Assembly (NCBI GenBank): GCA_009667805.1
Contig: CM019069.1
Coordinates: forward strand, 91,113,204 to 91,177,203
Origin: Leptobrachium leishanense
Lineage: Eukaryota; Chordata; Amphibia; Anura; Megophryidae
DNA length: 64,000 bases
Direction of reading: 5' to 3'
The translations under genes were made by a program, and so were the position numbers. Shown here one piece after another: positions 56,777 through 64,000 of the stretch. A model generated the notes under the pieces. It saw only the letters and a list, made by a program, of their open reading frames with translations. It searched no databases and was not told the DNA's origin. Numbering within the stretch: the stretch's first letter is position 1; the number at the start of each line of letters is the position of its first letter.

Positions 56777-57729
56777 TGTCCTTGCATTATTTACCCACGT
56801 TTAAATGACGGCAGAATAAAAAAAATTATATCTATTTTGAGTTTGCGAATAGACCCTCATAAATATGCACATCAATTAATTCTATGATCATTCCTTGGTT
56901 TCTTGCAACAGCGAAGGAATGGCATGGAATTGCAAATTCAGTGTTAACGGCTAGGTTGGAATCAGGCCCTGCGTTAATTAAGGTGTACTCAAGTCAGCTA
57001 AATTCCCCCATGCTGCATTCAGTTTCTATACAACACTGGCTTTCCACTTTATTTAAAGAATTGAAAGATATTTGTGTAATATCTGGGGTAAAAAGTGAAA
57101 GTAAGAAAGATCATCCATTGCCTATATTTCTGTTTGCCTGCTTAAAACGTGCACATGTCCTACGAATATATTACAGCTAGCCTGAATAAACTGCGTCTTT
57201 TCAGTGAATTATACCCATAAATAGTTTGCAATGCCCTTGCCCAGAATAAGGTAAAACATACATCTGAATTATAACTGAAGGGTAAAGTCACTTTGATAAA
57301 AGGAGGTCCCTGCAAAAACCCATAGGGAAACTTGCTTAGCATTTAATTAGACAGAACTGACAGAAAATTCTCAAGTTAAAGAAAAATGCAATTTTAGGAT
57401 TCATATTATAGTCACAGGGGATAAAGAAAAACCTTCCGTTCCAAGAGGTAAAGAGATCATGTTTATGCTTTCTTGCTCATATTCCAACAATTAATACTGA
57501 AAAGAAAAATTTCTTTCCTTATATTTAAAGTTTAATGCATGTTTGTTTGGTATGTGAAAGGTTTAACATTGTTACATTGTTGTATGTAATAGATACTACT
57601 GGATTTTAGATTTACTTTGCTTTGAAACTGTGCTAAATTAAACATTTTTCCAAAGCATAACCAACAGCAAGTCAAAATGATAATAAAATAGATGGGGTGT
57701 ATTCTTGTGTAGGCCAACTATGCCTGTTC
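56777..57729. other. No recognisable feature
   Basis: AT-rich. The 98-codon frame at 56884-57180 has no motif that I recognise. Confidence 0.45.
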
Positions 57730-58194
57730 CTAACCCCTTCACTACCAAGTGATTTTCCAAAAAACATTGACAGAAACCAGTGTTTGTTTTGTAAAATCAT
57801 GTTTAATTAATTATACTGTAAGAAATATTAGGGCATATTCCCAGTGTATTTCTTACAGTAAATAACCTATTTGGCCAGTAGATGGCGCCATCTACTGCCA
57901 AATTGAGTTTCAGGTGCTACAGCTACTTTTTTTTCACTGCCTCTGCTGCTGAATGCCCATTTCAGGCATTCATCAGCCAATTTTACACAGTTTCAGCTCT
58001 TTGGGCATTATGCCCACAGGGCTAAAACTTTGGGGCACCTTCTGCAGCCCAAAAGCAAACAAAATTAGTTTACAACAAACAAATCTCATTTGCTTTTGGG
58101 CTGCACATTTGTAGATCGAGATATCGAGATATCGGGGCACCGTATGGTGCCTTTGATGCATGAAATATCTCTAATACGGCAGTGAAGGGGTTAA
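57730..58194. mobile_element. TTAA-type MITE with internal hairpins
   Basis: Inverted ends CTAACCCCTTCACT and AGTGAAGGGGTTAA; the left TTAA is mutated to CTAA. The interior holds a TACTGTAAGAAATA hairpin, a 22-bp perfect palindrome at 57876-57897 centred on GGCGCC, and a GCAGCCCAAAAGCAAA hairpin. The left 90 bp resemble 62600-62690. Confidence 0.78.
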
Positions 58195-58799
58195 GGCAGC
58201 ATAGTGTTGAGGACAGCATTTTAATCTTAATGTCATTTTAGAGGTCTTGCAGGTGTATAACACAGAAGCAAAGCAATAAGACTCCTAGCAACGAGTCTCT
58301 AAACTATAATAAACGTTGTGAGGAATCACTGGGTATAAAAGAAAAGCTTTTTTTCTAAATTTAAAGTTTATAGAAATTAATAGCCCTTATAGGGTGTATC
58401 CACCTCATTTCCCCCCCCCCCTAAAATAATTATGCATGCTGATAGGAGCCTGGGGCAAAATAGTCCTGAGTGTCCTTATGTTGATCCTGCAAGATCGCAT
58501 AGAGCATTTTCATAGAGGGCTGTCTTTGGTCTCCCTGGTAGCCTAGCTACCTACATATTTCTATATCTATCAGTTTATTTAATTATAATGTATTACATTT
58601 TTATTCTGGTTAGCATTTTGAAACCATCCATAGCAATACCATAACAATTCATAGGATCTCGATTGTGGTTAAAATTTGAATCTTAATAAACTTCATGAAA
58701 ATGGATATAATGAATCAACCCAAGTAATTAAACAGACTTTGGAATGAAAGTCATTTGCAGTTACAAATTAAATGGAATAAATAAATAAATGTAGACTTA
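58195..58799. other. No recognisable feature
   Basis: AT-rich DNA with no identified frame. Confidence 0.5.
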
Positions 58800-61541
58800 A
58801 AAAAAGTGCACTCCCTTTCTGACATAACCCAAATTCTTAGTAAATTAGTAGCTCAAAACCAAAAAAGTGAACTGCTGGTCCTCGGCGACTTTAATGTTGA
58901 TTAGCTGAATCCTAAAAACAATAAACACTGCTCACTGTTTAAGGCTTTGCAGCTAACACAATTAATCTCCTCCCCCACTCGCATTAATATGAAAAGCCCT
59001 AACCACACCTTGCTGGACTGGATTCTCTCCTCATGTCCTGATCGAATACAGGAGGCAGGCGTTCTCGCTAACAGTTTCAGTGATCACTGCCTAGTGTACT
59101 GTATGTGCAAAATAAGAGCCACAAAATGTCCACCAAAGGTAATAATCACCAGGTCTTTCAAGAAATTTAATCTTGAATCCTTCCTAAATAATCTCAAATA
59201 GCTCCCATGGTACAAACTAAACCTAATCCCAGACCTGGACTGTGCAATTGAATACTTTCAATCTGAGCTCCTGAAAGTCTGGAATATCCATACCCCGCTG
59301 CATAAAGTGCGAGTAAAAGGGGCCCACCTCCCCTGGGTTACAGCTGACCTCATGCAAATGTACCAGTTTAGAGACTCCCTGTGGTCAAATTTCAAGAGTA
59401 CTGGTTCCACGAATGATCACTGTGAATACCGAAAATGGCGGAATGCATGCACAAAACAAACAAAAATAGCTAAAGCCCAATACTTCAATGAAAATTAAAA
59501 CAATAACATATCAAACCCTAGAAATTTTTGGAAAATCAAAAGTAACATGCAAGCACCCACCGTCCACTCCCAACCAGCTGCTGTCAAAGTAAACAACCAA
59601 ACTGTACAACACCCCCTAGATGTAGAAAATGCCTTTAATAATTATTTTGTTGGATGCGCCACCACCCTGATTGCTAAGCTAGGTAATGACATGCAATCAG
59701 AAAGGCCGCACACAGGTCAGGCCCCACCAACTGTGCAAAGACCCTGTAACACAGAGAAATTCAGTTTTAGACCAGTGCCTGTCAGTGTCATCACTAAACT
59801 TCTCCGTAACCAAAATATATAATACCAGTCTGGACCTGATCAAATCCCAGCAATGCTGCTGAAAATCAGTGCACCAGCAATTGCAAAACCTGTCGCAACC
59901 CTAATCAATGAATCACTGGCGACTGGATACCTTCCCAAACTTTGGAAGACTGTAAGGGTGGTACCTATCCATTAAAGTGGAAACAATACTTTGTTATCCA
60001 ACTACCGCCCGATATCACTGCTCCCTGTAATGTCAAAAATTCTGGAAAATGTGTCTACACTCAATTACATGATTATTATCAATATCAGAACTATTTAACC
60101 CCAGATCAATCAGGCTTTTGTCCAAATCATTCAACTACAACTGCCCTTTTAAAAGTTTGTAATGATATCCAAGCTGGCATGGAACAAGGTAACCTAACTG
60201 GAGCCATCTTCCTTGATTTTGCCAAGGCCTTTGACACAGTAGACCTTGGCATCCTATTGCAAAAACTTAAACACTCTGGTATTGGTGATAGCACGCTAAC
60301 CTGGTTTCAATCATATGTATCTGATCAATCACAATATGTGTCCATTTCTGACAGCTCCTCCCTCCCCCTCCCAGTCACATGTGGTGTACCCCAAGGCTCA
60401 ATACTCAGCCCCCTTCTATTCACGATATTCATAAATGATCTGCCCAATGTCTGCAAAGCCTCAACTGTACACATGTATGCAGACGACACTGTAATCTATA
60501 CCAGCAAACCAAATCACCCACAGCTGGAGGCAGTGCTGCAAGAACAATTCACAGGGGTAGAAAAGTGGATCGCAGATAACAAACTTTTTCTAAATACTGA
60601 CAAAACTGTTACAATGCTCTTTGGAACAGAACCGAAACTACACAAATTGCAAACACCCCATCTATGTGTCAGGACAAGATCAAATGACACGCTGACTACA
60701 GTCACTTCTCTCAATTATCTAGGTATGTGGTTAGATCCAAATCTATCCTTTGGCCCCCACATTGAAAAACTCTCATCTAAACTTTACCCCAAACTAGGTG
60801 CCCTGTACAGAAACAAATCCTGCCTGAGCTCCGCGGTAAGAAAGCAGATTGTACAACAAATGCTTATGCCAGCCATTGAATACAGAGATGTAGTGTATGC
60901 AGCTGCTCCTCAAACACACCTCCAGAAACATACTACATTGTATAACTCATTCTGCCACTTTGTGCTACAATGTAACTACGTGACCCACCATTGTGACATG
61001 TTAAAAGAAATAAACTGGCCATCACTGGACTCTAGACGCACCCTTCACCTTTCCAACCTGGTGTTTAAGAGCTTTTCTGGGAAGCTACCACCCTACCTGA
61101 ATAGGCTGCTTGCCCCAGCAGTTCCCTCATCCTATAACCTCCGATCCAGGACCAGCACCTTACTTGCAATACCACAATACAAAAAGAAAGTGGCTCGATC
61201 CTCATTTTCCTACAGAGCACCACAAATATGGAATAACCTCCCAGACGCCATCAAATCTTCCCCCCAGTCTAAAGACCCTTTAGAGTTCCCTATTAACATA
61301 CCTCAATACGGAATGCACCTGTAAACATGTGACATAATGACTTTATTTCCTACATATTTATTTTTCTGTTAATCTGTATATATGTTTTTGTGTTAATATC
61401 TTGCATTTTACTATTTTGTATTTCTGTAACCACTCAATGTTCTTGAACCCAGAACATACTTGAAAACGAGAGAAATCTCAATGTATCCTTCCTGGTAAAA
61501 TCCTTTATAAATAAATAAATAATAAATAAATGAATTGTCCA
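58800..61541 (+). mobile_element. L2-like LINE, 5'-truncated
   Basis: Runs from within the endonuclease domain to a 3' UTR that ends TCCTTCCTGGTAAAATCC and a tail of AAAT/AAATAAAT repeats (61500-61541). This UTR form is typical of L2-like LINEs, which use short 3' repeats. ORF2 is broken. A copy of its last 60 bp sits at 36823-36885. Confidence 0.92.
58840..61324 (+). pseudogene. L2-like ORF2 (endonuclease-RT), multiply broken
   Basis: The endonuclease part shows LLVLGDFNVD near 58875, then SPNHTLLDWILS and NSFSDHCLVY, the catalytic Asn/Asp/His blocks. In-frame stops occur at about 58902, 59199, 59496 and 59819, and frame changes follow near 59973 and 60050. From 59942 a 460-codon frame holds the RT: QSGFCPNHSTTTAL, the catalytic FLDFAKAFDTVD (90-101), GVPQGSILSPLLF (148-160) and the YADD box (179-182). 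It then continues to a C-terminal region with APQIWNNLPDAI. RT catalytic residues are kept, but the protein cannot be made in one piece. Clearly distinct from the CR1 at 13771 and from the L2 fragment at 42515. Confidence 0.92.
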
Positions 61542-61771
61542 CAAAAGTTTGATATGCATTACCAGGGAAATGCAAAACTCATATGACTTCAAATGGAACG
61601 TTCACTAGGGCACCATCATGCATTAAAATGAGAAACAATTTGCATACTTATTTTTGCATAATAGTTTTTGAGGATTAATAATTTTTTGGCTTCAGATTCA
61701 CTATTCTGGTACTGTGCATTGGAGGAAATCTACAAAAAACAAATAGGAGTGTTGGCAATTTTAAAGTTAAT
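61542..61771. other. Spacer, no feature
   Basis: Short AT-rich stretch between the LINE tail and the multi-hairpin element. Confidence 0.5.
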
Positions 61772-62459
61772 GGGCTAATTTACATTCCTAGCGTTAAAAC
61801 GAGGCGCTAGGGAGGAAAAACTGCGCCTGCAGTTTTAACCCTTGCGCCTGCGTTTTAACACTAGACTACAATGCAGGCGCAAAATGTTAAGCGCAGCTGC
61901 GCGCATCCTCTCAATGGAGTCCACAGGACTCCATTGAAGCAGACGCCGGTGGTCACATGACCAGCCAGATCTTGCCTTGCGAGATCCGGCCGGTCAGAGT
62001 AATGATACGCAGGGGGAGACTGGGGGGACTTTTTCCCCAGTCTTTACCTGCTTCCGTCGGACTGTGGAGGCGGACAGTGCCACGGTCCTCGCCGTGGGAC
62101 AGGAGGTGAGTAGCTGCTCACTTTTTTTTTTTTTTTTGGCTGGTGTTAACGGATACTGAAGAAGCAAAATCCGTTAACACCAAGTCCTGGCTCTGGGTAA
62201 CTTTTTGTTAACCGCGGCCGGACGTTAATCAGTGCTAGGACTTTGTAATCCTAACGCTGATTAACACTTTGCTCTCCCCATGTTAAGTATAGGGAGTGCA
62301 AAGTACAGTAACCTCGCGCAGAGAAGAGCAAGGTACCAAACGCAAACGGGTTACTTAACCCGTTAGCGTTTGGATTGTAATTTGCGTTAAATACTTCGGC
62401 TAACGTTAACGCTCACTCGGGTGAGCGCAAACGTTAGCACCAAGTATGTAATGTGGCCC
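61772..62459. mobile_element. Multi-hairpin MITE, copy 4 (inverted)
   Basis: 688 bp from GGGCTAATTTACATTCC to ATGTAATGTGGCCC, orientation opposite to 49617-50356. Contains GGAGTCCACAGGACTCC, CGAGATCCGGCCGG, AACGGATACTGAAG and AATCCTAACGCTGATTAAC modules. Flanks do not give a clear target duplication. Confidence 0.8.
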
Positions 62460-62599
62460 AAAGTCTCTGACATTTTCTTTGTTTTCTTTAGCGAAAGGTG
62501 TCTAGGGAAGTGTGTGCATACCATATTAATAAGTGCTGGGCCAGTACAAAAAGTTCTTAGGTGACCAGTTCACTAACTTAAGATTTGCCCAACAGGTCT

Positions 62600-62690
62600 T
62601 AACCCCGTCACTACCAAGGTGTTTTCCATAAAACCATTGCCAAAATCCAGTGTATTTACAGAACACAACTTTCCATTGTAGACAGTTTAA
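62600..62690. repeat. Left end of a TTAA-type MITE
   Basis: TTAACCCCGTCACTACCAAG followed by GTTTTCCATAAAAC matches the left 90 bp of 57730-58194. The sequence is cut at 62690 by the Harbinger MITE. Confidence 0.65.
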
Positions 62691-63140
62691 GGCTCGGGTC
62701 AGACGAGCGCAGTGATCACGTCCGTTTTGCCGCACATTTTAACGTCCGTGGTAGAATACAATTCTGATCAATAGAAACCCACACACGAAGTACATCTGCA
62801 CAGAAGTGCGGATGCACAACGGACGCGGCAAATGGACGCAAGTTAAGCAAAAACGTAAAACCGCTAGAACAGACCTGCGGAGTGCGCCACGTCTGCAACG
62901 TCTGCATAGATTTGTGTGTGAATGATGAAAAGTAGTCAGATGGACTGCATTTTTGACATCCAGCATTTCTGACGGACAAAATGTTTTTTCATATTAATTT
63001 TATTTCCCATCTACATCAGTCAAAAGAACCGTCAGTCATAAAAACGGACCGTGTGGCCACTACCTTGTCGTCAGTCAGAAAGTACGTCCGTTGTGCACGG
63101 ATGCACAGTCCACACGGAATGCGTTCGTCTGACCCTAGCC
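62691..63140. mobile_element. PIF/Harbinger-type MITE, copy 2
   Basis: 450 bp, ends GGCTCGGGTCAGACGAGCGC and CGTCTGACCCTAGCC, flanked by TAA (62688-62690 and 63141-63143). Interior rich in ACGTCCGT-type strings. Same family as 10895-11319. Confidence 0.88.
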
Positions 63141-63154
63141 TAAAAATGAATGTA

Positions 63155-63234
63155 CACTATATTGCCAAAAGTATTTGCTCACCCATCCATATTCGAGCCA
63201 AGGCAGGTGAGCGAATACTTTTGCCAATATAGTG
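63155..63234. mobile_element. 80-bp Tc1-type MITE
   Basis: TA on both sides (63153-63154 and 63235-63236). The two arms CACTATATTGCCAAAAGT and complement run into GCTCACC/GGTGAGC, leaving a short loop. CACTATATTGCCAAAAGTAT is the known terminus of a vertebrate Tc1-type family, so this is a deletion derivative of it. Confidence 0.9.
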
Positions 63235-63236
63235 TA

Positions 63237-64000
63237 TCTTTCAAAAAATACATTATTGAGATAGTAAGCTTATTTGAAAGGCAGAGAATTCCCCATACTA
63301 AAAAAAAACTCTGCTAAATTTACAATGATATAGTTGAGTATCCATGTTTCCCTGAATTGAAACCTTTTGAAATGGCTTCAGCACCTTTGGTGCCATGTCC
63401 AAGGTGCTGAAAAGTTGGGGGTAATGTCTAGAACCCATTTGCTAAAGAATTTTGTTTGCGGTAAACTAAATTCCTTTGCATTGCTCCAGAATATGACAAA
63501 AATCTGTTTACTTGATGTCGGACTCCTGCACGGGCTTTTGAAAATCCAGTATACTGTACTTGACCATGGTAGTGAAGGGTTTATTTTGATGTCTTGTACA
63601 CTTACAGGGTTATTTTCTAACCATTAGAGTTAACCGTTGCTGCAAACAACAGCGAATATCTCCATTGTGGCAACGAAGATACACTTAGGCACTTCCCACG
63701 GGAAATTCAGACAACAGGAGAAGCTTTAATGCATCTTCTCCTGTTGCTGTCTGAATTTCTCTCTTAGAATCACCAAAGTTTACCGTTATTGCAATAACAG
63801 TAAACTACAGTACTTAGTGAATAATCTCTCCTTTAACATTTTTGCACCTGTAACTTTATTCACCATTCTGTAGGCAGCAAAGGTTTAAGATTAACCTTTA
63901 ATATTAATTTTCTATCAATAAAAAAATTAATTAGTTAATTAAATTAAAAAATAACAAAAATGTATAAATCGTTAAATGTGTATAAAAATCCTGGATGTAT
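63237..64000. other. No gene; hairpin at 63695-63760
   Basis: A stem with arms GAAATTCAGACAACAGGAGAAG and complement lies in the middle of a stretch bounded by AGGGTTATTTTCTAA and TTAGTGAATAATCTC (63605-63830). This is probably a small MITE with diverged ends. The rest is unassigned AT-rich DNA. Confidence 0.5.

Noticed and set aside
56884..57180. 98-codon plus-strand frame as a possible host exon
   Set aside because: No splice context, domain or codon pattern supports it; likely chance.

Overview
The window looks like repeat-dense, non-genic DNA from a large vertebrate genome, most likely an anuran amphibian. That assignment is an inference from the mix of elements: Tc1, hAT, PIF/Harbinger and TTAA-target DNA transposons next to CR1, L2 and L1/Tx1-type LINEs, a Penelope-like remnant, a Helitron helicase remnant and a Ty3/gypsy element of the Gmr1 type. 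I found no convincing host exon, tRNA or rRNA gene. Every long reading frame belongs to a mobile element or to a tandem repeat.

Layout. 1-3.7 kb: AT-rich unique DNA, a (TA)n microsatellite and a small palindromic MITE. 3.7-7.8 kb: a nest in which a broken Tc1 element is split by a 1.4-kb hAT-type element carrying its own minisatellite; beside it lies a Helitron-like repeat interrupted by a 0.7-kb double-palindrome element. 7.8-13.3 kb: a long inverted repeat, a Harbinger-type MITE and the first of three 0.9-kb elements with GGGTTATTCAAAGAG ends. 13.7-15.5 kb: a 5'-truncated CR1 LINE with an open reverse-transcriptase frame. 17.5-18.8 kb: an L1/Tx1-type endonuclease fragment split by a multi-hairpin element. 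20.9-21.5 kb: a Harbinger-like MITE. 22.8-24.4 kb: a full-length Tc1 element with an uninterrupted 340-residue transposase. 25.3-25.9 kb: decayed Penelope-like sequence. 26.4-32.1 kb: a hAT-type element with a 37-bp minisatellite, a TTAA-type MITE and two more 0.9-kb elements. 34.7-36.6 kb: a hAT-type element with a perfect 8-bp target duplication, stuffed with nested repeats. 36.8-37.8 kb: a Helitron helicase scrap with a LINE tail inserted, then a MITE split by a solo LTR. 38.3-45.9 kb: a complex satellite in which a transposon-derived module alternates with a GCATCTCTATACACA-core minisatellite and encloses an L2 fragment. 50.6-56.8 kb: a 5.3-kb Gmr1-type gypsy element with nearly identical LTRs, sitting inside the terminal repeat of a TTAA-type MITE. 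57.7-63.2 kb: a further TTAA-type MITE, a decayed L2-like LINE, a multi-hairpin element, a Harbinger MITE and an 80-bp Tc1-type MITE.

The elements do not form a pathway, but nesting gives a relative history: the Tc1 copy at 3.7 kb predates its hAT insert, the TTAA-type MITE at 50.6 kb predates the gypsy element, and the Harbinger MITE at 37 kb predates the solo LTR. The youngest-looking insertions are the gypsy element (two differences seen between its 378-bp LTRs) and the intact Tc1 copy.
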